Source: Acidobacteriota bacterium
GTDB lineage: Bacteria > Acidobacteriota > Thermoanaerobaculia > Gp7-AA8
Length of the DNA: 64,000 bases
Assembly: GCA_016184115.1 (NCBI GenBank)
Contig: JACPDH010000124.1
Coordinates: forward strand, 1-64,000
Direction of reading: 5' to 3'
Positions 49,845 through 58,855 of the stretch are shown piece after piece. Position 1 is the stretch's first letter, and each line of letters opens with the position of its first letter. The position numbers were made by a program, and so were the translations under genes. A model generated the notes under the pieces. It did no database searches. It was not told the DNA's origin and worked only from the letters and a program-made list of their open reading frames with translations.

Positions 49845-52277
49845 TCAATTGAGCGCAGGCTCCGGATGGTCCTGCGGCGCGAGCAGGACGATGATCTCTC
49901 CCTGAACGGTGAACTGGACCTGCCGCGGACCCTGATCCTTGTTCCGGATCAGGTACTCGCTCAGTTCGTCCTCGATGTAGCGTTGAATTGCGCGCCGGAG
50001 CGGGCGCGCTCCCGAGCTCGACTCTTCGGCCGCACGTGCGAGCAGCCAATCGACCGCGGCGTCGTCGAGACGGATCTCGATCCCTTTCTGAAAGACGGCG
50101 TGGTTCACGTCGTCGATGAGCAACCGGCAGATCGTCCGGAGCTCCTCCTGTCCGAGCGGATTGAAGATGATGACGTCGTCGATGCGGTTGATGAACTCGG
50201 GCGAGAACTCGCGCTTGAGCTCGGTCACGATGACGAGCTCGACCTCGCGTTGGTCGGCGTCGCCCTTGTCGCGGAACCCCATCGCGGCGCCTTTGGTCGC
50301 GAGATGTCGAGTCCCGAGGTTCGACGTCATGATGATGAGCGTATTGCGGAAGTCGACCTGGTTGCCGAGCGAGTCGGTGAGAATGCCGTCCTCGAGAATT
50401 TGCAGTAGCAGATTCGAGAGGTCGGGATGCGCCTTCTCGATCTCGTCGAGGAGGACGACGGAGTATGGATTCCGCCTCACTCGCTCGGTCAGTTGCCCAC
50501 CCTCCTCGTGGCCGACGTAGCCGGGAGGCGAGCCGATCAGTTTCGACACGGAGTGCTTCTCCATGTACTCCGACATGTCGAAGCGAATCAGGTGCTTTTG
50601 CGAACCGAAGAGGAACTCGGCGAGACGGCGCGCGACTTCGGTCTTGCCGACGCCCGACGTGCCGAGGAAGACGAACGAGCCCATCGGACGATTCGGTGAC
50701 GCAACGCCGAGGCGCGAGCGACGGATTGCACGCGAGATCGCACGGATCGCCTTGTCCTGACCGACGATGCGGCGCATCAGCGATTCTTCCATCGTGATCA
50801 GCTTCGCGGCCTCGTCGGCCTCGAGCGCCGTCACCGGGATGTCGGTCCACGACGAGATGATCTCCTCGACGTCTTTTTGGGTGACCTCGATGAGCTCCTC
50901 TCCCTCGCCTTCGCGTTCCTGTTTGAAGCGCTCGATCTCGTCTTTGACCTCGATCTCGCGGTCGCGGAGCAGCACCGCGCGCTCGAAGTCTTTGTCGGAG
51001 ATCGCTTTCTTCATGTCTTTGACGACCGTGCGAACCTCCGATTCGAGACGGCGAAGAATCTGCGTGTCGGCGACGTGCCGCAGCTTCACCTTCGCGCCCG
51101 CCTCGTCGAGGATGTCGATCGCCTTGTCAGGGAAGAAGCGATCGGTGATGTAGCGGTTCGACTGGTATACGGCCGACTTGATCGCCTGCTCGGAGTACTT
51201 GACCTTGTGGAACGACTCGTAACGCTCCTTCACCCCATCGAGAATCTGGAGCGTCTCCTCCTCATTAGGCGGAGCGACGTTGATCGCCTGGAAGCGACGA
51301 AGCAGCGAGCGATCTTTCTCGATGTAGCGGCGGTACTCGCGGATCGTCGTCGCCCCGATGCAGGCAATCTCGCCGCGCGAAAGCGCAGGCTTGAGAATGT
51401 TCGCCGCGTCGAGCGAGCCCTCGGCGGATCCCGCGCCGATCAGCGAGTGGATCTCGTCGATGAAGATGATGATGTCCTTGTTTTCCTTCAGCTCCTTGAT
51501 GATCCCCTTGAGTCGCTCCTCGAACTGGCCGCGGTACTTGGTTCCCGCGACGATGAGCGACAGGTCGAGCGAGAGGATCCTGCGGTTCGCGATGAAGAGC
51601 GGCACGTTGCCATCGACGATACGCTGGGCGAGCCCTTCGACGATCGCCGTCTTGCCTACGCCAGGCTCGCCGAGGAGGATCGGGTTGTTCTTCGTCCGGC
51701 GCGAGAGGATCTGGATGATCCGATCGACCTCCTTTTCGCGACCGACGAGCGGGTCGAACTGCCCCTGCTGCGCGAGAACCGTAAAGTCGCGTGCGTACTC
51801 GGCGAGGAACGGGAGCTCTTTTTTCTGCTTGTCTGCCTCCCGCTCCTTCAGGATCGCGACAGTCTCCTCCCGCACCCCGTAAACATTCATTCCCTTCGCG
51901 GCGAGCAACCGCGCGGCCGTCGACGACTCCACCCGCATGATTCCGATCAGCAGGTGCTCGGTGCCGACGTACTGATGGAGCATCGATTCCGCCTCGTGTG
52001 AGGCGTACGCCAGGATCTTCTTCGATTCTTCGGAAAGAGGCAGTTCGGCCGACGACGAGATCCGGTCGACGAAGAGCCGGTCACCCTCGACGTCTCGCCG
52101 AATCTGATCGGGTTTGACGTTGAAGCGGGTGAAGATCTCCTTGATGATGTCTTCGCCTTCGCGGAGTACCCCGAGCAGGATGTGCTCCGACTCGATGACT
52201 CTCGAACCGAGTTTCGACGCCTCGTAGCGGGCGAAGAAGAGTGCGCGTCTCGCTTTCTCGTTATATTTCTCGAACAT
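49845..52277 (-). CDS. clpC: ClpC-type AAA+ unfoldase
   Basis: 810 residues. Clp N-domain ([33 protein letters not shown]) to about 145; first AAA+ module with Walker A GEPGVGKTAIVEGLA; a UVR-type motif (DKDFERAVLLRDREIEVKDE) in the middle domain; second module with GTSGVGKTEVARRLA and DEIEKAHPDLSNLLLQILED. The UVR/middle layout is ClpC rather than ClpB or ClpA. It would feed substrates to ClpP, not encoded here. The start overlaps lolD by 17 nt. In Actinobacteria clpC belongs to the SigR regulon, but no such promoter is seen here. Confidence 0.94.
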   Translation of the reverse strand: MFEKYNEKARRALFFARYEASKLGSRVIESEHILLGVLREGEDIIKEIFTRFNVKPDQIRRDVEGDRLFVDRISSSAELPLSEESKKILAYASHEAESMLHQYVGTEHLLIGIMRVESSTAARLLAAKGMNVYGVREETVAILKEREADKQKKELPFLAEYARDFTVLAQQGQFDPLVGREKEVDRIIQILSRRTKNNPILLGEPGVGKTAIVEGLAQRIVDGNVPLFIANRRILSLDLSLIVAGTKYRGQFEERLKGIIKELKENKDIIIFIDEIHSLIGAGSAEGSLDAANILKPALSRGEIACIGATTIREYRRYIEKDRSLLRRFQAINVAPPNEEETLQILDGVKERYESFHKVKYSEQAIKSAVYQSNRYITDRFFPDKAIDILDEAGAKVKLRHVADTQILRRLESEVRTVVKDMKKAISDKDFERAVLLRDREIEVKDEIERFKQEREGEGEELIEVTQKDVEEIISSWTDIPVTALEADEAAKLITMEESLMRRIVGQDKAIRAISRAIRRSRLGVASPNRPMGSFVFLGTSGVGKTEVARRLAEFLFGSQKHLIRFDMSEYMEKHSVSKLIGSPPGYVGHEEGGQLTERVRRNPYSVVLLDEIEKAHPDLSNLLLQILEDGILTDSLGNQVDFRNTLIIMTSNLGTRHLATKGAAMGFRDKGDADQREVELVIVTELKREFSPEFINRIDDVIIFNPLGQEELRTICRLLIDDVNHAVFQKGIEIRLDDAAVDWLLARAAEESSSGARPLRRAIQRYIEDELSEYLIRNKDQGPRQVQFTVQGEIIVLLAPQDHPEPALN

Positions 52278-52947
52278 GGTCGCTGGGGCTCCGGCGCTTC
52301 ATTTCGAAGACTCGATCGCAGCGCGATGCGAGCTCCGGGTTGTGAGTCACGATCACCGCGGTCAGCCCGCGGCGTTCCTGGCAACGCCTCATCACCTCGA
52401 ACACCCTCTCGCTCGTCTCCACGTCCAGATTCCCTGTCGGCTCGTCGGCCAGCAAAAGCACCGGATCGGACAGCAGCGCCCGCGCGATGGCAACCCGCTG
52501 CTGCTCGCCCCCTGAGAGCTGGTTCGGGAAGTGTCGCGCCCTGTCGCCAAGTCCGAGCTCCTCGAGCAGCACTGTCGCTTTTCGCAACGCCGCCCCTCGG
52601 GGCATTCTTCCAATCCACCCGGGCATCGCAACGTTCTCCTCGGCAGTGAATTCGGGGAGCAGGTGATGGAACTGAAACACGAAGCCGACCTTGTCGTTGC
52701 GAAAGCGGGCAAGCTGGTCGTTCGACATCGCCGCGTAGTTGCGTCCGTCGACCGCGATCGTTCCCCCATCCGCCCGGTCGAGTCCGCCGAGCAGGTGTAG
52801 CAGCGTCGACTTGCCGATTCCCGAGGGGCCGACGATCGCCAGTGCTTCGCCTCGCTCGACCGAGACGTCGAGAGCGCGGAACACCTCCACCGAGGCGTTG
52901 CCGCTCTCGTACTTCTTTGCCAGACCGCACGCGTCGAGAAACGCCAT
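52261..52947 (-). CDS. lolD: ABC transporter ATPase, LolD-like
   Basis: 228 residues: Walker [21 protein letters not shown], signature [15 protein letters not shown], Walker [15 protein letters not shown]-loop VTHNPE. The sequence is of the LolD/MacB type that powers lipoprotein release from the inner membrane, but no lolC/lolE is adjacent: upstream lies divergent dnaB. The ATG at 52947 is 6 nt behind a perfect TATAAT, so the mRNA is probably leaderless; a 17-codon N-terminal extension would begin upstream of that promoter. MacB-like function is possible. Confidence 0.87.
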   Translation of the reverse strand: MAFLDACGLAKKYESGNASVEVFRALDVSVERGEALAIVGPSGIGKSTLLHLLGGLDRADGGTIAVDGRNYAAMSNDQLARFRNDKVGFVFQFHHLLPEFTAEENVAMPGWIGRMPRGAALRKATVLLEELGLGDRARHFPNQLSGGEQQRVAIARALLSDPVLLLADEPTGNLDVETSERVFEVMRRCQERRGLTAVIVTHNPELASRCDRVFEMKRRSPSDHVREI

Positions 52948-52953
52948 GCACCG

Positions 52954-52959
52954 ATTATA
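52954..52959 (-). promoter_or_regulatory. -10 element 6 nt before lolD
   Basis: Perfect TATAAT on the minus strand, followed by CGGTGC and the ATG. Start would fall on the ATG itself: leaderless lolD-clpC mRNA. No -35 recognisable. Confidence 0.5.
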
Positions 52960-53074
52960 CGGCGCCCGTGGAAACGGCCCCTCGCACAGAAAAATCAATT
53001 ATGATCCTCGTCCTGCTTCGGAACGGCGGCCCGCCACGCGCGAATGGTCGCGGCAGCCCGAAGCCCGGCATCCG

Positions 53075-54448
53075 ATGTCATTCGCTCCTCTTTCGCTGTC
53101 GATCGACAAGCCGCTGCCTCAGAATCCCGAGGCGGAGCGCTCGGTCCTTGGATCGATTCTCATCGATTCAAACTCGCTTTACCGCGTCGTCGGAATTCTC
53201 CGCGCGGAAGACTTCTATCGCGACAGCCATCGCGTCATCTTCTCGGCCATGCAGGCGCTCGCCGACCAGTCGCAGGCGATCGATCTGCTGACGATTCGCG
53301 AGGAGCTCTCGCGCACGGCGACGCTCGAGCAGGCAGGAGGCGCCGCGTACGTCTCCTCGCTCGTCGACGGCATCCCCGACATTGCCAACGTCGAGCGCTA
53401 TGCACACATCGTCAAAGAAAAGTCGACCCTTCGCCGCCTCGTCCTGATGGGCAATCAGGTGATGCGTTCCGCGATGGAAGCGCCCGGCGACCCGGGCGAG
53501 GTTCTCGGCGCTGCAGAAAAGAGCCTCTACGACATTGCGGAAGGAAGTACCGACACCGGGTTCGTCGGACTCGACAAGATCACGCGGCGCAACATCGGGG
53601 ACATCGAGAAGCTCCAGGGTCAGGGCAAACTCGTCACCGGAATTCCGACCGGCTATGAGCGGCTCAACGAGATGACTTCCGGCTTCCAGCGGCAGGACCT
53701 CGTCATCCTCGCGGCCCGTCCCTCGATGGGAAAGACGTCGCTGATGATGAACATCGCGGAGTCGATGGCGATCCCGCGGCCAGGCAACGAGAGAGAGCCG
53801 CTTCACAACGTCGGCATCTTCTCGCTCGAAATGTCAAAAGAGCAGCTCGGCCTCAGACTTCTCTCGTCGGAGGCGGGTGTGTCGACGCAGCTGATCCGCT
53901 CAGGCCTCCTGTCGAAGAAGAACTGGGATTCGCTCGCCGAAGCTTCGGCGCGACTCGGAAAGGCGAAGATCTGGATCGACGACGCCGCCGCACTCGACAT
54001 TCTCGAAATGCGGGCGAAGTGCCGCCGTCTCAAGATGGAGCACGGCCTCGACATGATCATGGTCGATTACCTGCAGCTCGTCCATTTTCGCGGCCGCAGC
54101 GAGTCGCGAAACCAGGAGATCTCGCAGATCTCGCGCGGGCTCAAGGCGCTCGCGAAGGAAATGGACGCGCCAGTCATGGCGCTCTCGCAGCTTTCGCGTC
54201 GCCCTGAGCAACGTACCGGCGACCACCGCCCGCAGCTCGCCGACCTTCGCGAGTCGGGCGCGATCGAACAGGACGCCGACCTCGTGATGTTCATCTACCG
54301 CGACGAGGTCTACCACAAGGACACCGAAGAGAAGGGCATCGCCGAGATCATCATCGCAAAACAGCGCAACGGTCCGATCGGCGATTTCAAGCTCGTCTTC
54401 CGCAACGAGCTGACGAAGTTCTTCAACTACGAGCCGGAGCCGATGTAG
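53075..54448 (+). CDS. dnaB: Replicative DNA helicase DnaB
   Basis: 457 residues: helical N-domain (PQNPEAERSVLGSILIDSNS), linker, RecA-like ATPase with Walker A AARPSMGKTSLM near 215, Walker B-type MIMVDYLQLV, and SQLSRRPEQR and RESGAIEQDADLV. Complete, no intein. The ATG at 53075 is chosen because the protein begins there by homology; a frame 112 codons longer is low-complexity and overlaps divergent lolD. A TATGAT at 53000 could be its -10. No SD is apparent. Confidence 0.95.
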   Translation: MSFAPLSLSIDKPLPQNPEAERSVLGSILIDSNSLYRVVGILRAEDFYRDSHRVIFSAMQALADQSQAIDLLTIREELSRTATLEQAGGAAYVSSLVDGIPDIANVERYAHIVKEKSTLRRLVLMGNQVMRSAMEAPGDPGEVLGAAEKSLYDIAEGSTDTGFVGLDKITRRNIGDIEKLQGQGKLVTGIPTGYERLNEMTSGFQRQDLVILAARPSMGKTSLMMNIAESMAIPRPGNEREPLHNVGIFSLEMSKEQLGLRLLSSEAGVSTQLIRSGLLSKKNWDSLAEASARLGKAKIWIDDAAALDILEMRAKCRRLKMEHGLDMIMVDYLQLVHFRGRSESRNQEISQISRGLKALAKEMDAPVMALSQLSRRPEQRTGDHRPQLADLRESGAIEQDADLVMFIYRDEVYHKDTEEKGIAEIIIAKQRNGPIGDFKLVFRNELTKFFNYEPEPM

Positions 54449-54557
54449 CGGCAACGTCGCCGGCACCCACTCGTGTTCAAACGCCAGCCCACGCCTGCCC
54501 AACGCTGGTAGGCTTTGCACCTGCAGTTGGAACGCTCCGATCCGAAAAGAGCCCCTC

Positions 54558-55595
54558 TTGACCCAGAACTGGTTCGCGTCGTCGATCGCTGAGGAGCGCC
54601 TCGTTGCGCGAGGGGGTCGGCTCGTGACCGAGTTGTCGCGATTTGACCGCGGCTGGGCGCGCGCCCGCCTTCGCGGAACCTGGGTCGAGATCGATGCGGG
54701 GGATACGGCCCACGCGCGCGGCATGCCCGAGGAGATTGCGACACACCTCGCCTCGACGCGTATGAGCGCTCCGACAGTTCCACTCGACGCTACCGAGTTT
54801 GCCGGCTGGCGGTTCCATGCAATCGCGCGCCACAGGACCGCCGTCCACCGCGGAAGCGAGCCTGACGAGCAGCGCACGGCGATCGTCGTCGCGAGCGCGC
54901 CCGTGCGCGAGCAAGGTCCGATCTCGATCGTCACCACACCCAAATCGCTCTCCATCGACACACACGGACTCCTCGGCGCGCTGGCGAGACCGGTCGCGCA
55001 TGGCGTGACGGTCGACGACCTTCCAGTCGCGTTCTCGAATGGCAGCGCAGCCGTGCTGATGCACGAGGCAATCGGCCATCCCGCGGAGCGCGGCATGCCG
55101 CACGTCGGCTGGCCTTCCTGGCTCGAAGTGACGGATGATCCGCTCGCTGCGTCGTTAGGCTACCTGCCTCTCGACGACTGCGGTCGTCCCACCTCGCGGC
55201 GCGACCTGACGCGCGGTGACAGTCCTTCTGCGCTCCGGCGCTGGTCGTTCCGCGATACGCCGATCGTCCGCATGTCGAATCTGTGCGTCATGGGCTCTGG
55301 CCGGCCGCTCCGGCTTCCCTCGAAGCGAATCGACGTGCATCTCGTCGATCAAGGGAGCTGGGATCCGCTGAGCGACCAGATTGCGCTCCGCATCTGCCTC
55401 TCCGAGCTGGTCGATGGAAGCGAGCGCTCGCCGCTACCGCGCTTCACACTTCGTTTCACCCGGCGCGAGCTCGCAGCACGCCTCGTCGGCTGGTTCGGAG
55501 ACGCGACCTCTTACCCGGGCGTCATCTGCTCGGACGAAGGACAGACCCTGCCAGTCGGGAGCATCGCGATTGGCGCTCTGGTTACGCCACGATGA
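54558..55595 (+). CDS. Divergent TldD/PmbA-family metalloprotease
   Basis: 345 residues, TTG start. It has the TldD-type zinc site HEAIGH (residues 169-174; HExxxH) in AVLMHEAIGHPAE, and the distal GSWDPLSDQIALRI and LPVGSIAIGAL stretches resemble the TldD C-terminal barrel, but it is about 130 residues shorter than standard TldD (about 480), mostly at the N-terminus. TldD works with TldE to degrade or mature peptides, including RiPPs. The next gene, coupled by ATGA, may be its partner. Confidence 0.75.
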   Translation: MTQNWFASSIAEERLVARGGRLVTELSRFDRGWARARLRGTWVEIDAGDTAHARGMPEEIATHLASTRMSAPTVPLDATEFAGWRFHAIARHRTAVHRGSEPDEQRTAIVVASAPVREQGPISIVTTPKSLSIDTHGLLGALARPVAHGVTVDDLPVAFSNGSAAVLMHEAIGHPAERGMPHVGWPSWLEVTDDPLAASLGYLPLDDCGRPTSRRDLTRGDSPSALRRWSFRDTPIVRMSNLCVMGSGRPLRLPSKRIDVHLVDQGSWDPLSDQIALRICLSELVDGSERSPLPRFTLRFTRRELAARLVGWFGDATSYPGVICSDEGQTLPVGSIAIGALVTPR

Positions 55596-56554
55596 TCGAA
55601 GTCTACGAAAAGCGAGGCGCCTCCGTAAGGATCGAGCGAAGCGGCCGCGCGACATCGACGATCGTTGCGCGCGAGCACGGCCGGGCCACCCGGGAACGCG
55701 GACGCTTCATTGCCGAGTCGCTCGGGGAGCGTCCGCTTCCGCTCGCACCCGACGTCGCCGGCGTTGCGGAGGCCGCGCGCAGAATTTCATCGCTCGACTC
55801 CGGCCGGGTCTCCATCGAGCGGATGACCGTTACCGCGGGTTCCGCGGAGCAAACCATAACGGCGGATGGATCGACGCGGACATGGTTCGATGATGTCGCG
55901 CGCCTCCATCTTTCACTCGTCAACTGCGAGCGTGCACTCCGCGTCGCGATCGACCTCGGCGCGTCGCGCGTCGACGAGTTGCGCGTCGGCATTGCGGACG
56001 AAATCGCGGAGGCTCTCGGCAATGCGTGCGCACCGCAGGCGTCATTCAACGGACTCGTCGAGCTCGCGCCGTCGGTGTCGGCTCCGCTCTGGCTCTTCGT
56101 CGCGCGCCATCGAGCGATGTTCGAGGGCTCGCGTCTTCAGCTCACGCAGTCGACGCACCCTTCGTGGCCGTTCGACGGCGCTGGGAGACGAATCGAACAT
56201 CTCCCACTGACCGACGTCGCACCCTCGTCTTTGTTCCGGCCGAGCTTTCGCGTCGCTCCTGCACCCGCCTGGTTTCACATTCGCGCGTCGCTGCGCGGAG
56301 TCGTGCGGCCGCGCCGTACCGCCCGGGCTCGCGTTGTGGCCATGCTCACTCCATTCCGAATGACGCGCGTAGCCGTAACCGCGAACGTGCTCGCCGTCTC
56401 GGGAAGCGCCGCGTTCGCGATGACACTCGAGATCCCGCGTGAAACGTTTGCGAGCTCGATCACTCGGATCTCGCGCCGCGCGGTCTGGTTTCCTCTCGAG
56501 GCGGGCGTCTGGGGAAGCGACACGCTCGTGAACGGCGCCAGCCTCACGAGCTAG
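55592..56554 (+). CDS. Putative partner of the TldD-like protease
   Basis: 320 residues, starting within the stop codon of the TldD-like gene (ATGA). No HExxxH or other metal motif. The N-terminus (GASVRIERSGRATSTIVARE) and a central DEIAEALGNACAPQASFNGL are weakly reminiscent of the N-domain of TldE/PmbA, which is the non-catalytic half of the heterodimer. The identification as a TldE-like subunit rests mainly on gene context. Rich in Arg and Ala, no signal peptide. Confidence 0.6.
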   Translation: MIEVYEKRGASVRIERSGRATSTIVAREHGRATRERGRFIAESLGERPLPLAPDVAGVAEAARRISSLDSGRVSIERMTVTAGSAEQTITADGSTRTWFDDVARLHLSLVNCERALRVAIDLGASRVDELRVGIADEIAEALGNACAPQASFNGLVELAPSVSAPLWLFVARHRAMFEGSRLQLTQSTHPSWPFDGAGRRIEHLPLTDVAPSSLFRPSFRVAPAPAWFHIRASLRGVVRPRRTARARVVAMLTPFRMTRVAVTANVLAVSGSAAFAMTLEIPRETFASSITRISRRAVWFPLEAGVWGSDTLVNGASLTS

Positions 56555-56749
56555 TGGCCTGTATTGGAGGAATTGGTACCGCCGTTGCGGGCGCCGCGGG
56601 GTCAGATGCGCGCCGGCGCGACGTAGGCGATGTGGGACATCGTCGAGGAGCGCCGGCAACGCAGATGGCCGCGCGCCGCTCGCAACCCCAAGGATCACCA
56701 GTTAGGCCGGTCGGAACTGCGAGAACCGGCCCGGGCCGCGAAGGCGACC

Positions 56750-58788
56750 TCATTCGGTGATACTGGCGTCGAGCTTTCGCGTGTTGCGGTCGAGCGTCAC
56801 GCCGACTCGGTACACCGTCCCCGCGACTGTCGTCACGTCGAGGCTGCGCGACTCCCGGAACTTCCAGCTCGGGATGACGATCTCGACGACGAGCTTCGAC
56901 GTCGCGGGGTCGACGTTGCGATACGACGCCACGTTGCGCGGAACCTTGCTCTGCGCCATTCCCGTGCCCGCCTCGAAGAGGTTCTCCCTCAGAATCTGCT
57001 TGCCGTCGACGAGTACGACGACGTAGCCATCGTTCGTCGGGCTGTTGAGGCGGAGCAGGAACCCCGCCTTGCCTTCGGGTGGGACGGGCCCTTTGACGCG
57101 CGCGATCTGCTGGATCATCAGCCGCTCGCCGCTCAGCCGGACGTAGCGTCCCGGGTCGTTAGGGTTGCTCGGATCGAGGCGGAAGACCTCTTCGAACAGC
57201 TCGCGAGCCCGCTCGTACTGCCCCTGGTCGAACGCCGACTTCGCCACGTCGAATCTCCGCTGTGCGAGCTCGACAACCTGACGCTGCCGGGCGTCCAACT
57301 GCTGAATGCGTTCGATCTCCCGCACACGCCGCACAGCCCAGGGCGACCCGGGCGAAGTGGCCAATACTTCGCGGTACTTCGCCAGCGCCGCAACGAGATC
57401 TCCTCGTGCGTAGAGGCTGTCGGCTTCCGCTTTCCGCGCGCGTCTCGCCTCGAGCTGTTGGTCGAGCATGACGTCGCGCGGCGGCACGCTTTCGATCTTC
57501 AGAAACAGCAGGAGCAGGATCGCCGCGAGTGAGACGAGCAACGAGCCAGCTACGCCGAACATCAACACCGACGGGATGCGCATGCGTGCGAAACCGAGCA
57601 GCGTCGCCCGTAGCTTCGGCCACACCGGTTCCCTAACCGGTTCAGGAGGAGGAGGCAACGGCGGACGCCTCCCCTTTTTCGAGGTTTCGTCGCTCGATGC
57701 GTCGGACCCGATCGGCGCTTGCACTGCTTCGGCAAGCTCATCGGGCAGACGGGCGTCGACGGTGCGGAATAGGTCGCCTTCGATCTCGGTCACCGCCATG
57801 TGATCCGCGACACGCGCCGAGGTGGCTGCAGCCGCCGCGGCCTGCTTGTCCGGACGGAGCGAGTCGGCAAGCTTGCGAAGATCGACTGCGATGTCGCGTC
57901 CTCGCTGGTATCGCAGCGCCGGCTCCTTAGCGAGGCATTTCGACAGGATCGGCTCGAATCCCTGCGGGATCTTCGAATCGACGCGCCGCGGCGCAATGAA
58001 CGCTTCGTGGACGATCTTGTACGAGATCGACGTCAACGAATCGCCCGCGAACGGCTTCTTGCCGGTCAACGATTCGTACAGCACCACGCCGAGCGAGAAC
58101 AGATCGGTACGCCCGTCGACCGGTTGTCCCTTCACCTGCTCCGGCGCCATGTAGTTCGGGGTGCCGAGGAACTGTCCGGTCGTCGTCAGATTCGAGGAGT
58201 TCGAAGCGATCTTTGCGATCCCAAAGTCGGTGATCTTCGATCGCACACCTGTAAGCACGATGATGTTCGCCGGCTTGACGTCGCGATGGACGATCCCCTT
58301 CAGATGCGCGAAATCGAGCGCTTCCGCCACCTGCGCCAGGAGCTCGGCGAGCTCGTGCCAGGGCGGAACCTCTCGGCGGAGAATCAGTTCCCGCAGGTTC
58401 GTACCCTCGACGTACTCCATCGCAATAAACGAGACCTGATTCGCGCTGTCCTGCCCGAGATCGTGGACGGTGACGATCGCCGGGTGGTTGAGTATGCCGG
58501 CTGCCTGTGCTTCGCGGACGAAGCGCTCCTGGAACTCACGCTCTTCTTCGGCATCGGCCGACATGCCGAAACGAATCGTCTTGAGCGCCACCAGACGGCC
58601 GATGATCGGGTCGCGGGCGAGGTAGACGATCCCCATCGCTCCTTTGCCGAGCTCCCTCACGATCTCGTAACGGCCGAGCCGTTGCGAGCCGGAACCCTGG
58701 CTGGTTGTATTCGCGTTGGTGATGGGTCGCCCCCCCCCGAGTGATTGGAATGATAGCGCAGAGGTGCCTCCGGGGTGAGTTGGCTCAC
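56750..58788 (-). CDS. Membrane Ser/Thr protein kinase, N-terminus interrupted at a G9 tract
   Basis: Kinase domain: LGRYEIVRELGKGAMGIVYL (P-loop), Lys in VALKTIRFG, HRDVKPANI, DFGIAK, GTPNYMAPEQ; then a membrane helix (SVLMFGVAGSLLVSLAAILL) and a C-terminal region with TPR-like helices (ARGDLVAALAKYREVLA, QGQYERARELFEEVF). In the kinase frame there is no ATG, GTG or TTG between the kinase start and far inside divergent fusA. The other frame upstream of the run of nine G (58738-58730) has GTG at 58788 giving SQLTPEAPLRYHSNH; one extra G (or two fewer) joins it to the kinase. A sequencing error or slippage-based phase switch is likely. Confidence 0.85.
58730..58738. repeat. C9/G9 homopolymer at the start of the kinase gene
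   Basis: Nine consecutive C on the plus strand (G on the coding strand), longest such run noticed in the window, exactly where the kinase frame loses its start codon. Confidence 0.9.
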
Positions 58789-58789
58789 A

Positions 58790-58818
58790 TTCGACACGGC
58801 GCGGACGCGAGATATGAT
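58790..58818 (+). promoter_or_regulatory. Putative promoter of the EF-G-like gene
   Basis: TTCGAC, 17-nt spacer, TATGAT; predicted start near 58825 gives a leader of about 31 nt that includes the GAGGAG SD. It overlaps the presumed start of the divergent kinase gene. Confidence 0.45.
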
Positions 58819-58855
58819 TGGGCTCGCGAAGTTCAATCCCCCCCGAGGAGAGACC

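Noticed and set aside
56555-56749. Possible small gene between the TldD partner and the kinase
   Set aside because: Frames there have no SD, are Pro/Arg/Ala-rich and lie between two convergent stops; nothing recognisable.
4790-57640. Apparent over-use of the hexamer CCTAAC/GTTAGG throughout the window
   Set aside because: Roughly 25 occurrences are what base composition predicts for both strands, and most fall inside coding codons such as Pro-Asn.
58763-58775. CTG start for the kinase 5 nt behind GGAGG
   Set aside because: It is in the same frame as the GTG at 58788 and needs the same extra G; CTG starts are rare.
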